Shown in pieces: positions 18,604-27,283 of a DNA stretch of 64,000 nt (position 1 is the stretch's first letter; every line of letters begins with the position of its first letter). This stretch comes from Legionella gratiana (GTDB lineage: Bacteria; Pseudomonadota; Gammaproteobacteria; Legionellales; Legionellaceae), in the NCBI RefSeq assembly GCF_001467695.1, contig NZ_LNYE01000006.1:186001-250000 (forward strand), read 5' to 3'. The translations under genes and the position numbers were made by a program. The notes below the pieces were generated by a model. That model was not told the origin of the DNA. It did not search any database and saw nothing but the letters and a program-made list of their open reading frames with translations.

Positions 18604-19247
18604 ATCCGGCCTCCTTTAAGCATTACAATTCGGTGTTTCATTCCCGCAATTAATGCCAAATCATGAGTAGCAATTAAAATACTCACTCCTACTTGATGAA
18701 ATTGTTCAAAAATCAACATAATTTCTGCTGAAAGTTTAGGATCAAGATTTCCAGTAGGTTCATCAGCTAATAACAATGTCGGCTTATGAACTACAGCACG
18801 AGCAATACCCACTCGTTGTTGTTCCCCTCCTGATAAATGAATAGGCAACATTTTTTCCTTACTGAGTAGACCTACCATATCTAATGCTGCATGTACTCTT
18901 TTGGCTATCATAAGGGAGGCCATGCCTTGAATTTGCAAAGGCAACGCTACATTATCAAAAACGGTTCGATCATTAAGTAAATACGGTGATTGAAAGGTGA
19001 TTCCCAATTGGCTGCGATGCACCGCCACATCGCGTTTCTTTAAATGATTCAAACGCAATCCATTCATCGTTAATTGACCGGAAGTAGGTCTTTCCAGTAG
19101 AGCAATTAATTTAAGTAAAGTACTTTTTCCTGCTCCTGAATGCCCAGTGAGAAAAACCATCTCACCTTTTTGCATGGAAAAATTAATATGGCTTAAAGCT
19201 TCAAATCCACCTGGGTAACGTTTACTGACTTGGTCAAATGTGATCAT
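18597..19247 (-). CDS. ftsE: cell-division ATP-binding protein FtsE
   Basis: ABC-type ATPase that pairs with FtsX at the septum. The Walker A is GHSGAGKST, the signature is LSGGEQQRVGIARA and the Walker B is LLLADEPTGNLD. I place the start at the ATG at 19247 (MITFDQVSKRYPGG), giving 216 residues, the normal FtsE length. A longer in-frame upstream extension (to 19277) adds ten residues inside ftsY without family support. The ATG overlaps the ftsY stop region by 14 nt, so translation is probably coupled. Confidence 0.94.
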   Translation of the reverse strand: MITFDQVSKRYPGGFEALSHINFSMQKGEMVFLTGHSGAGKSTLLKLIALLERPTSGQLTMNGLRLNHLKKRDVAVHRSQLGITFQSPYLLNDRTVFDNVALPLQIQGMASLMIAKRVHAALDMVGLLSKEKMLPIHLSGGEQQRVGIARAVVHKPTLLLADEPTGNLDPKLSAEIMLIFEQFHQVGVSILIATHDLALIAGMKHRIVMLKGGRMC

Positions 19248-20286
19248 TAAATAATGCACCAACAAATTGCGCCGCATTAAAGGGTTGAAGATCCTCTATT
19301 CCCTCACCAATCCCTATATAACGAAAGGGTATTCCTAGTTCATTAGCAATAGCAAACAAAATTCCGCCTTTAGCTGTTCCGTCCAATTTGGTCATGGTAA
19401 TTCCCGTTAATCCAATCGCTTCATGAAATTGCCTTGCTTGAACTAATGCATTTTGCCCTATAGTAGCATCTAATATCAACATAGTTTCATGAGGAGCATC
19501 GGGACAAAGTTTTTGTAATACTCTTTTTACCTTTTTCAGCTCTTCCATTAAGTTGCTTTGTGTATGTAAACGTCCTGCCGTATCTGCGATTAATACATCC
19601 ATTTTTCGAGCTTTTGCTGCTTGTAATGCATCAAAAATAACAGAAGCACTGTCAGCACCTGTATGCTGGGCAACAACAGAAATATCATTTCGCTCCCCCC
19701 AAACAAGTAATTGTTCTACCGCGGCGGCCCTAAAGGTATCTCCAGCAGCTAACATCACTTTTTTACCCTGCTGCTGAAATTGCTTCGCTAATTTTCCTAT
19801 TGTAGTGGTTTTACCTGCCCCATTCACGCCAACCATTAAAATAACAAAAGGAGAGTGATCTTGAGTCTCTAGCGTTAGAGATTGATTTTTTTGATTTAAA
19901 ATCGTTTGTAAATGAGATTTAAGTGCCTCATAAACCGCATCTCCGTCGGATAACTGTTTGCGTGCTAAACTTTCTGTCAATTGCTTTAATACTACTTGGG
20001 TGGTTTCTATACCCAAATCAGCACGGATTAAAAGAGTTTCTAACTCATCCAGCAAATCTTGGCTGATTTCTTTTTTTCCTAACAATAAACGGCCAATACC
20101 ATCACCTAACTGATGACGTGTTTTACTTAAACCTTTCCTAAAACGAGCAAAAAATCCTTCTTTTACAGGATCTTGATCGTGTTCCTCATCCTTCGTAGGT
20201 ACTTGAGGTAGTACCTCTTCTTTATGCTGGGAATCATCGGCTTTTGAAGAAGTAGGAGTGTGACTTCGTTTGAACCATTTAATCAT
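19234..20286 (-). CDS. ftsY: signal recognition particle receptor FtsY
   Basis: SRP receptor GTPase that docks translating ribosomes at the inner membrane. The N-terminal 50 or so residues form a charged, weakly conserved A domain (KWFKRSHTPTSSK...). It is followed by the N domain and then the G domain with GVNGAGKTTT (G1), DTFRAAAVEQL, DTAGRLHTQSNLMEEL, TKLDGTAKGG and the C-terminal GIGEGIEDLQPF. The 350-residue length fits. It is first in the minus-strand ftsYEX-rpoH unit and divergent from the M16 protease genes, separated by 61 bp. Confidence 0.95.
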   Translation of the reverse strand: MIKWFKRSHTPTSSKADDSQHKEEVLPQVPTKDEEHDQDPVKEGFFARFRKGLSKTRHQLGDGIGRLLLGKKEISQDLLDELETLLIRADLGIETTQVVLKQLTESLARKQLSDGDAVYEALKSHLQTILNQKNQSLTLETQDHSPFVILMVGVNGAGKTTTIGKLAKQFQQQGKKVMLAAGDTFRAAAVEQLLVWGERNDISVVAQHTGADSASVIFDALQAAKARKMDVLIADTAGRLHTQSNLMEELKKVKRVLQKLCPDAPHETMLILDATIGQNALVQARQFHEAIGLTGITMTKLDGTAKGGILFAIANELGIPFRYIGIGEGIEDLQPFNAAQFVGALFNDHI

Positions 20287-20347
20287 ATAGTGTACAAATC
20301 CTAAAAAATGTGAAATTCTATCATCTTTTTTACTTTGAGGTTAAGTT

Positions 20348-21670
20348 GTGCGCAAAATACTCTTTACGCTACTTATGGTACTATCTTGCCAGACCTTTAG
20401 CCAAGTTCAAGAGTTTATCTTGAATAATGGATTAAAAATATTGGTCAAAGAAGATCATAGGGCTCCTATTGCCGTATCAATGATTTGGTACAAAGTAGGT
20501 TCTGCTGATGAACCCGGGGGAATTACGGGTGTTTCTCATGCCATAGAACACATGATGTTCAAAGGAACAGAAAAATTCCCTTTAGGTGTCTTCTCCAAAA
20601 CAATTGCAGCAATTGGCGGTCAGGCAAACGCCTTTACAAACAATGATTATACTGCTTTTTTTGAAAAAATAGATGCATCCAAACTAGCAACTAGCTTTGA
20701 GTTAGAAGCGGATCGTATGAATCATTTAATCCTTGATACAAATGAATTTACTAAAGAAATTAAAGTAATCCAAGAAGAGCGACGCATGCGTACTGATGAC
20801 AATCCGCAAGCGTTAGCCTTTGAGCGTTTTCTTGCAACGGCTCATTTCAGTGCTCCCTATCATCATCCTGTTATAGGCTGGATGAGTGATCTGAAACAAA
20901 TGAATGTAGAAGATGTAAAAGAATGGTACAAAAAATACTATGCCCCTAATAATGCTACTTTAGTTGTAGTGGGAGATGTGAATCCAGAACAAGTCCGTGT
21001 TTTGGCTGAACGCTATTTTGGGACTTTGCCACAAAAAACGCTTCCTGAACGAAAATCACAAAAAGAACCTCCTATGTTAGGTAAAAAAAGTGTCCATGTG
21101 CACGCATCAGCAAAATTACCTTTGCTCATGCTCGGCTATTCAGTTCCAAGTGTGCGTACCACTCAAAAGGCCTATGAACCCTATGCATTGGAACTCATTG
21201 CTGGAATATTGGATGCAGGCGAAGGCTCTCGCTTTGCTAAAAACTTAATTCGTGGTAATCATATAGCTGCCGGTGCAGATACTTACTATAATCCCTATAC
21301 ACGATATCAAACTCAATTCATTCTTTATGGCACCCCAAGCCAAAACCATAAAGTAAGCGATTTGCAAAAAGCATTTCTTACGGAATTGGATGATTTGAAA
21401 AAAAATCTAGTGAGCGACAAAGAATTACAACGAATAAAAAATCAAATTATTGCTCAAAAAACTTTTGAACAGGATTCAATTTATGGACAAGCTTCAGAAC
21501 TGGGTCTTTTAGAAACAATTGGTCTAGGTTGGCAAAAGGCAGGGGAATATACCAAAGCAATCGAAGCAGTTACCCCAGAACAAATTCAGCAAACGGCACA
21601 ACATTATTTTCAAGAAAAAAATAGAACAATTGCACTGTTAGAGCCTCTAAAACAGAAGGTAACATCATGA
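20348..21670 (+). CDS. M16 family zinc metalloprotease (active subunit)
   Basis: A 440-residue pitrilysin/MPP-like protease. The inverted zinc motif HAIEH (residues 64-68) is intact, and a downstream acidic helix (ELEADRMNHLIL... EEIKVIQEERR type) supplies the distal Glu. The GTG start at 20348 is supported by GAGG at 7-nt spacing. The N-terminus (VRKILFTLLMVLSCQTFS) is a signal peptide, so it acts in the envelope. It overlaps the next M16 gene by 4 nt (ATGA). Such pairs usually form heterodimers of one catalytic and one non-catalytic subunit, as in mitochondrial processing peptidase. Confidence 0.9.
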   Translation: MRKILFTLLMVLSCQTFSQVQEFILNNGLKILVKEDHRAPIAVSMIWYKVGSADEPGGITGVSHAIEHMMFKGTEKFPLGVFSKTIAAIGGQANAFTNNDYTAFFEKIDASKLATSFELEADRMNHLILDTNEFTKEIKVIQEERRMRTDDNPQALAFERFLATAHFSAPYHHPVIGWMSDLKQMNVEDVKEWYKKYYAPNNATLVVVGDVNPEQVRVLAERYFGTLPQKTLPERKSQKEPPMLGKKSVHVHASAKLPLLMLGYSVPSVRTTQKAYEPYALELIAGILDAGEGSRFAKNLIRGNHIAAGADTYYNPYTRYQTQFILYGTPSQNHKVSDLQKAFLTELDDLKKNLVSDKELQRIKNQIIAQKTFEQDSIYGQASELGLLETIGLGWQKAGEYTKAIEAVTPEQIQQTAQHYFQEKNRTIALLEPLKQKVTS

Positions 21671-22971
21671 GAATTTTTAGCGCATGCATTATGGCATTAA
21701 TGATTGGCTTGTCACAAACAACGACAGCGAATATATTTAAGACAGAGAAGTGGAACACTCAAAATGGAGTTCAAGTGATTTTCTATCAGGCTAAGGAAGT
21801 GCCTATGTTGGATATCAGCTTAGCATTTGCGGCAGGATCAGCGAATGACGGCTCTCAATATGGTTTAGCTGCATTGACGAGCCAAATGATGAATCAAGGT
21901 AACTCAGGTCAAGAAGCAACTACCATTGCTGAAACCTTGGCAGATACAGGAGCTCAATACCATGTTGAGGTAAATAGGGATATGGCGGTTCTCCATCTCA
22001 AAACCCTGGTCAGCAAAAATCAGCTCATGCAAGCCAGTAAGACCTTTACTCAGATTATTAACCATCCGGATTTTCCTGATGAAGCCTTCCTCAGAGAAAA
22101 AAAACAACTATTGCTGGCTATTGAACAACGCCAAGAATCACCGGAAGAAGTAGCTAACCTTAATTTTTTCAAAGCATTATATCAACACCATCCTTATGCC
22201 CATTCTATTAATGGCACAGCTGAGACTGTTAAAGCAATCAATAAAAGCCAGGTTATTGAATTCTATAAGCGCTATTATGTAGGTAGTAATGCCGTTTTAG
22301 TCATGGTTGGTGCGATTACAAGTGAAACTGCTCATCAACTAGCTGATCAATTGACTCAAGAGCTTCCAAAAGGACAACCTGCCCCAGCAATCCCCAAGGC
22401 GCAACAATTGACTCAGGCTGAAACAATCAATATCCCATTTCCATCGTCACAAACGATAATCAGACTTGGTCAAGTCGGTATTGATCATCATAATCCGAAT
22501 TATTTTCCTCTTATAGTAGGAAATTATATTTTAGGTGGGGGTCTTTTAGTTTCTCGGCTCGCTATTGAAATCAGAGAAAAACGTGGCTTAACATACGGTA
22601 TTGACAGTCAATTTGTACCTATGCCAGGAGAAGGACCTTTTCTCATCAGTTCCTCTACTAAAAATCAACAAACTAAAAATTCCTTGGCCATTATTCAAAA
22701 GGTTTTAAACGACTACATCAATGATGGACCTAGTAATGAAGAAATGAACGCCGCAAAACAATACCTCACAGGAAGTTTTCCACTTTCTTTATCAGGCAAT
22801 CACAACATTGCAAACATTTTATTGCGCATGGCTTTTTATCATTTACCTGATGATTTTCTGGATAATTACACCGCTCGTATTAACTCAGTAACCAGTGAGC
22901 AAGTAAAAGAAGCATTTAAAAAGCAAATTAATCCTAAAAAATTATTACTCATTACCGTAGGGCAATCATGA
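21667..22971 (+). CDS. M16 family protein lacking the zinc motif (partner subunit)
   Basis: A 434-residue paralogue of the preceding protease with a signal peptide (MRIFSACIMALMIGLSQTTTA). At the place of the HxxEH motif it reads LAALTSQMMNQG, so it cannot bind zinc in the usual way. The C-terminal half keeps the family block IREKRGLTYGIDSQF, with the Arg/Tyr pair used for substrate binding. It overlaps its neighbours on both sides by 4 nt, forming a tight three-gene set with the active protease and rsmD. Likely the regulatory or substrate-binding half of a heterodimer. Confidence 0.88.
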   Translation: MRIFSACIMALMIGLSQTTTANIFKTEKWNTQNGVQVIFYQAKEVPMLDISLAFAAGSANDGSQYGLAALTSQMMNQGNSGQEATTIAETLADTGAQYHVEVNRDMAVLHLKTLVSKNQLMQASKTFTQIINHPDFPDEAFLREKKQLLLAIEQRQESPEEVANLNFFKALYQHHPYAHSINGTAETVKAINKSQVIEFYKRYYVGSNAVLVMVGAITSETAHQLADQLTQELPKGQPAPAIPKAQQLTQAETINIPFPSSQTIIRLGQVGIDHHNPNYFPLIVGNYILGGGLLVSRLAIEIREKRGLTYGIDSQFVPMPGEGPFLISSSTKNQQTKNSLAIIQKVLNDYINDGPSNEEMNAAKQYLTGSFPLSLSGNHNIANILLRMAFYHLPDDFLDNYTARINSVTSEQVKEAFKKQINPKKLLLITVGQS

Positions 22972-23513
22972 AACAGAGTGTGCGCATTATAGGCGGGTTG
23001 TATCGAGGTAAAAAACTACACGTTCCAAATGAAGAAGGATTACGCCCTACACCTGATAGAGTACGCGAGACTTTATTTAACTGGTTGATGCATGATATTA
23101 GAGAAGCGCGCTGCCTGGATGCTTTTGCGGGCAGCGGAGCCCTAGGCTTAGAAGCATTTTCAAGAGGAGCAGCACGCGTTGTTTTTCTGGAACAATCACC
23201 CAAGGTATGTGCAAATCTACAAAAAATCATCAATGCATTTAATAATTCCAAGCTCAAACTCTTAAAAACAGATGCCTTATGCTACCTGAAACAAAGTCAA
23301 GAAGAATTCGACCTTATTTTTCTTGACCCTCCTTTTGCGAAGAATTATCTACCCCAGTGCCTTGCAGAGATCACTCAAAGTCAGATCATTAAAGTGGGTG
23401 GTCTTGTTTATTTAGAGTCTGCGGGTACAATTCATCTCGATGAACATCACTGGCGACAAGTTAAAATAAAAAAAGCAGGGCAAGTAACTTATGGATTGTT
23501 TGAAAAATTATAG
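22968..23513 (+). CDS. rsmD: 16S rRNA (guanine966-N2)-methyltransferase
   Basis: A 181-residue SAM-dependent methyltransferase for m2G966 of 16S rRNA. Features are the N-terminal IIGGLYRGKKLHVP and LRPTPDRVRETLFNWL, SAM-binding motif I LDAFAGSGALGLEA, and the catalytic motif FDLIFLDPPF. Length matches RsmD. Start overlaps the upstream M16 stop (ATGA). Cotranscription with the M16 pair is implied by spacing. This is an ordinary housekeeping gene in a common gamma-proteobacterial neighbourhood. Confidence 0.93.
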   Translation: MKQSVRIIGGLYRGKKLHVPNEEGLRPTPDRVRETLFNWLMHDIREARCLDAFAGSGALGLEAFSRGAARVVFLEQSPKVCANLQKIINAFNNSKLKLLKTDALCYLKQSQEEFDLIFLDPPFAKNYLPQCLAEITQSQIIKVGGLVYLESAGTIHLDEHHWRQVKIKKAGQVTYGLFEKL

Positions 23514-23652
23514 ATTTTGTACCCTGAATTAAATCTCAAAATGGATCAATGCAATAACAATATCCTAATCGCCCATCCACTTCCTCAAGCCGTTTACATA
23601 GCGAGTTTTAAAACAGTTTCTATTTAAATTCAATAATTCACTATCGATAGGC

Positions 23653-23681
23653 TTGACAAGGAGGCTGGCTCCTGTTTCAAT
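23653..23681 (+). promoter_or_regulatory. candidate sigma-70 promoter for dotDCB
   Basis: A consensus -35 TTGACA (23653-23658) is followed after 17 nt by TTCAAT (23676-23681) as a weak -10, about 33 nt before the dotD ATG. The spacer contains a small hairpin, AGGAG-GCTGG-CTCCT. This is the only promoter-like pair I saw in the 200-bp gap between rsmD and dotD; the rest shows no feature. Confidence 0.4.
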
Positions 23682-23714
23682 CAAACGAAGATTTCCAAAC
23701 ATTTAAAGAATTGA

Positions 23715-24203
23715 ATGAACAATAAGCTTCTCATGCTGTTTATTGCCTCAGTCCTACTTGCTGGCTGTAAGACTGGTGTACTTTTTAAAAAGCCACCTGT
23801 TAATAATCCTAGTGATGATGCTACAATTAAACTTGCAGAAGCTGCAGTGTCAGTAAGTGATTCCATGCACGAAATGGCACGTGTTGAAAAGATAATCATA
23901 CCTCCTCATAAAGACAATACTCTAACCATACCTAACGCATATAACCTACAAGCAAGAGCAAGTGTAGATTGGTCAGGTCCTATAGAAGAGCTTACTGCTC
24001 GTATTGCCAAGTCGGCTCATTACAGATTTCGAGTCTTAGGAAAAGCTCCTTCGATTCCTGTTTTAATTAGTATAAATATAAAAGATCAAAGTTTAGCTGA
24101 AATTTTGCGTGATATTGATTACCAAGCAGGTAAAAAAGCAGATATCCACGTTTACCCTAACAGTCAGGTTGTTGAATTACGCTATGGCAAAATTTATTCG
24201 TAG
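23715..24203 (+). CDS. dotD: Dot/Icm outer-membrane lipoprotein DotD
   Basis: Core-complex lipoprotein of the type IVB secretion system, 162 residues. The signal peptide ends in a lipobox LLAGC with the lipidated Cys18. The mature part carries a secretin N0/TonB-like short domain (for example IPVLISINIKDQSLAEILRDI), as known for DotD. DotD and DotC bring DotH to the outer membrane. It is first of dotD-dotC-dotB; its 3' end overlaps the dotC start by 20 nt. Confidence 0.93.
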   Translation: MNNKLLMLFIASVLLAGCKTGVLFKKPPVNNPSDDATIKLAEAAVSVSDSMHEMARVEKIIIPPHKDNTLTIPNAYNLQARASVDWSGPIEELTARIAKSAHYRFRVLGKAPSIPVLISINIKDQSLAEILRDIDYQAGKKADIHVYPNSQVVELRYGKIYS

Positions 24204-25113
24204 TATAACAGTTATATTATCTGCATTATTGCTGGCATGCACCTCTTCAAAATACATGGGTGATACTGGCTCATTGGCTGGTATACAAGCCATGGCAAAT
24301 GTCAACAAAAACCAGAGAAATAAGAAGCTCAAAGGTAAATTTCGTCAAATGGCCATCAAAGAAACAGCTTTAAGCCTTGGGGCGCAAGGAGGCCTAGCTT
24401 GGAGAGCGAAAGTTATTGATGAGCACCTAATTCGACAATCAAGAAGACTTGATGCCATTTATGATTTTAATTCTCTAATACTGGAACATAACATTTTACC
24501 TCCAGTATTATTGGAAGGAAGAAATACACTTAATCTTGCTGATACTCAGACCATTCGTATTTCCGATCGTACTTACAAAGTGGCAAAGCAGGCACATTTT
24601 GTAACCACTCCTCCAACTTGGCGCCAATATTTATGGTTGGACTATGTAAAACCAGAATATCCTAACTATACTCTGCTCCCTAAAACAAAAGTCGAAAAGA
24701 AAATATGGTGTATTTATGCTGCTAAGGGATGGAGACAAGGGGTTGATCAGGCCAATACTATCCTTGAAGAAAATATAGCCCGAATCAAAGAAGATTTTGG
24801 CGGCATGATCTTATATAGAAAATTATTAGCAATGAATATGGTCTCTCCTCCCTATGTTTCTCATACTGACTTAGGTGTTACAGGCGATGCATCAGAAATT
24901 CATATTGATGATAGAGTATTAAGAATAACTGCATTACCCGCTCTTAATGTGAATAGCGAGCAGTGGCGAGCAGCTGTTTCTAAAGATGAAAATGCTCTAG
25001 AGCACTTCAAAAATATGGAAAAATTGGCAAATCGTTCTAAAATTATAATAACAGATAAATCGTGGCAACCTGTTATTGCCCCAGTAAACGACAACAATAA
25101 CCTTCATCAATGA
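24184..25113 (+). CDS. dotC: Dot/Icm outer-membrane lipoprotein DotC
   Basis: Type IVB core lipoprotein, 309 residues from the ATG at 24184. I prefer this start to the in-frame one at 24109, because it places the signal sequence MAKFIRSITVILSALLLAC at the N-terminus with lipobox Cys19. The earlier start would bury it behind 25 residues encoded inside dotD. The mature protein contains the DotC-type blocks LAGIQAMANVNKNQRNKKLKG, ETALSLGAQGGLAWRAK and WLDYVKPEYPNYTLLP. It works with DotD and DotH in the outer-membrane ring. Seven bp separate it from dotB. Confidence 0.93.
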   Translation: MAKFIRSITVILSALLLACTSSKYMGDTGSLAGIQAMANVNKNQRNKKLKGKFRQMAIKETALSLGAQGGLAWRAKVIDEHLIRQSRRLDAIYDFNSLILEHNILPPVLLEGRNTLNLADTQTIRISDRTYKVAKQAHFVTTPPTWRQYLWLDYVKPEYPNYTLLPKTKVEKKIWCIYAAKGWRQGVDQANTILEENIARIKEDFGGMILYRKLLAMNMVSPPYVSHTDLGVTGDASEIHIDDRVLRITALPALNVNSEQWRAAVSKDENALEHFKNMEKLANRSKIIITDKSWQPVIAPVNDNNNLHQ

Positions 25114-25119
25114 AAACGT

Positions 25120-26250
25120 ATGAGTAACAATATTCATTTAATGCCCGATGAGCCAACTCGCTTTACTCCCTTATTCATGGATAGGATGTTGGAGCATACT
25201 GAGAGTTTAAATGCTTCAGACATCACTATTCAAACAGGTGAACCCATTTATGCAGAGGTGTATGGTAAACTATACCGAATCACTAATCGCCGTTTATCAA
25301 ATACAGAGCTTGGCGATTTAATTAATGCCATTTATGGGCCTAATGCCACTACTCAACTTCTTTCCGGTAAGGATATCGATACACACTATGAATTTCGTCC
25401 TAATCGAGGTGTTAGGTACCGTTATCGGGTCAATGCAACAGCCTGTCTGGTAGAAGGACATGATGCGATTCAAATTACCTTAAGAACTATTCCCACAACT
25501 CCTCCCCGATTAGCAACAATGAATCTGCCAGATAATATTCTTGAGGCAATTGCTCCTCAAGAAGGAATTGTATTTATTACTGGAGCAACAGGATCAGGTA
25601 AATCAACTTTATTGGCATCAATTATTCGGCAATTAATCGAATCTGAAGACTCCCACCGCAAAGTTTTAACCTATGAATCACCTATTGAGTTCGTCTATGA
25701 TGAAATCGAAACAACATCCGCAGTAGTCAGTCAATCAGAAATTCCTCGACACTTACCAAGTTTTGCTGATGGAGTAAGAAATGCCTTACGAAGAAAGCCT
25801 CGCTTAATCATGGTAGGAGAGTGTCGCGATGCTGAAACAATCAGTGCCGCTTTAGAAGCAGCACTCACCGGGCATCCAGTATATACAACGTTACATACTT
25901 CAGGAGTTGCCGAAACCATGCGTCGACTTGTAACCTCATTTTCTGGTGAAGAGCGTCTTGGTAGAACGATTGATATCTTAGAAACAATTAGACTGTGTAT
26001 TTGGCAAAAATTAGTACCTACTGTCGATGAAAAACGCGTTGCTTTAAGAGAGTATTTAGTTTTTGACGAAGAAGTTCGGGATATTTTACTTGAAGGCGAT
26101 CCTAACGAAGTTACATCCGCCACGCGTAAACTAGTTCGTCAAAAAGGCCAGCTCATGACTTGGGATGCGAAAGCAAAATTCGAACAAGGTATTATTAGTG
26201 AACGAGTGTATAAATTAATTATTGCCGGCGCAAAAGAATACCAACAATAG
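25120..26250 (+). CDS. dotB: Dot/Icm secretion ATPase DotB
   Basis: PilT-like hexameric ATPase of the type IVB system, 376 residues. The N-terminal domain (DITIQTGEPIYAEVYGKLY) is followed by Walker A GATGSGKST, an Asp box, Walker B (LIMVGECRDAETI) and the His box (GHPVYTTLHTSG). It docks on DotO at the cytoplasmic face of the apparatus. Last gene of the dotDCB set. After its stop comes a 170-bp gap without clear features before the aldolase gene, which is on the same strand. Confidence 0.95.
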   Translation: MSNNIHLMPDEPTRFTPLFMDRMLEHTESLNASDITIQTGEPIYAEVYGKLYRITNRRLSNTELGDLINAIYGPNATTQLLSGKDIDTHYEFRPNRGVRYRYRVNATACLVEGHDAIQITLRTIPTTPPRLATMNLPDNILEAIAPQEGIVFITGATGSGKSTLLASIIRQLIESEDSHRKVLTYESPIEFVYDEIETTSAVVSQSEIPRHLPSFADGVRNALRRKPRLIMVGECRDAETISAALEAALTGHPVYTTLHTSGVAETMRRLVTSFSGEERLGRTIDILETIRLCIWQKLVPTVDEKRVALREYLVFDEEVRDILLEGDPNEVTSATRKLVRQKGQLMTWDAKAKFEQGIISERVYKLIIAGAKEYQQ

Positions 26251-26421
26251 CCCGTTCATATTTTTCTTTGATTAAGGTGTGTTGACAATTCCTGTTCACC
26301 GACTGCATGTCTTAGTATCCATTGGTCTAACATTCATTTAACCACATAAAAAGCATTTCTATACCTTTTATTATTTTAGCTATAATTATTAAAGAATAAT
26401 GTTTTTAATCTATGGAATGAT

Positions 26422-27270
26422 ATGAGCGAGCCTATAATACTTTTAGATACCTCCTTAAGAGATGGGGGACATAGAACTAATTTTAATTTTACAGACATTG
26501 AATTAGAAGAAATCCTTCAACCTCTTGATAACTCAGGCATTGAATACATAGAAGTTGGCTATCGTAATGGCTCTTTAATACCCGCTGACGTAGGTAGGGC
26601 AGGCTGGTGCGCAAAAGAATATTTATCTTTTTGTAGGTCATTAATTAAACAAGCTAAAATAGCAGTGATGATTTATCCCAATAATGTAACTCAAGAAGAT
26701 TTAATCGAATTAAAGGAATGTGATGTTGATTTATTAAGAATCTGCGTTCCTAAAGGTGAACTTGAATCCGCTTTGCCTAAAATAAAAATGGCTCGAAATG
26801 CACATATGAAGGTTGCGATTAATTTTGCCCAGACTTCTTGTTATAAAGAAAACGATCTGGACGAAGTGATGAAACAACTCAGCGATTATGAACCAGATAT
26901 TATTTACTTTGCTGATTCCAATGGCAGTCTATTGCCACCACAAGTTAAAGCGCTTTATGATAGATATAGGAATACTTATCAAACATCTTTTGGATTCCAT
27001 GCCCATGATAACCTTGGTTTAGCACAAGCCAATGCGTTAGCAGCTATAAGTGCTGGAGTACGCTTTATTGATGTCACGCTTGCAGGAATGGGGAGAGGAA
27101 TAGGAAACTTAAAAACGGAGTTTTTTGTTGCTTATTTACATTCGATTCAATTCAAAAAGTACAATTTAGAAAATATAGTAAAAGCGGCAAATTACGTTCG
27201 TCATTCATTAAGAATCGGTCAAGAGCCTATTGAAATAAGTGAGTTTCTGCGTGGGATTTCTGATCAATAA
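26422..27270 (+). CDS. DRE-TIM metallolyase (HMGL/4-hydroxy-2-oxovalerate aldolase-like)
   Basis: A 282-residue TIM-barrel aldolase. The metal and catalytic motif LLDTSLRDGGHR (Asp9, Arg13) opens the protein. FHAHDNLGLAQANALAA carries the two metal His residues and Asn, and VTLAGMGRGIGNLKTE is typical of the HMG-CoA lyase and DmpG families. It is shorter than classical DmpG (about 340 residues) because the C-terminal communication domain is missing. No partner acetaldehyde dehydrogenase is adjacent, so the exact aldol substrate is unknown. It sits inside the Dot/Icm block, convergent with the dotA operon, with 13 bp between stops. Confidence 0.75.
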   Translation: MSEPIILLDTSLRDGGHRTNFNFTDIELEEILQPLDNSGIEYIEVGYRNGSLIPADVGRAGWCAKEYLSFCRSLIKQAKIAVMIYPNNVTQEDLIELKECDVDLLRICVPKGELESALPKIKMARNAHMKVAINFAQTSCYKENDLDEVMKQLSDYEPDIIYFADSNGSLLPPQVKALYDRYRNTYQTSFGFHAHDNLGLAQANALAAISAGVRFIDVTLAGMGRGIGNLKTEFFVAYLHSIQFKKYNLENIVKAANYVRHSLRIGQEPIEISEFLRGISDQ

Positions 27271-27283
27271 TAATCCTAAAAAA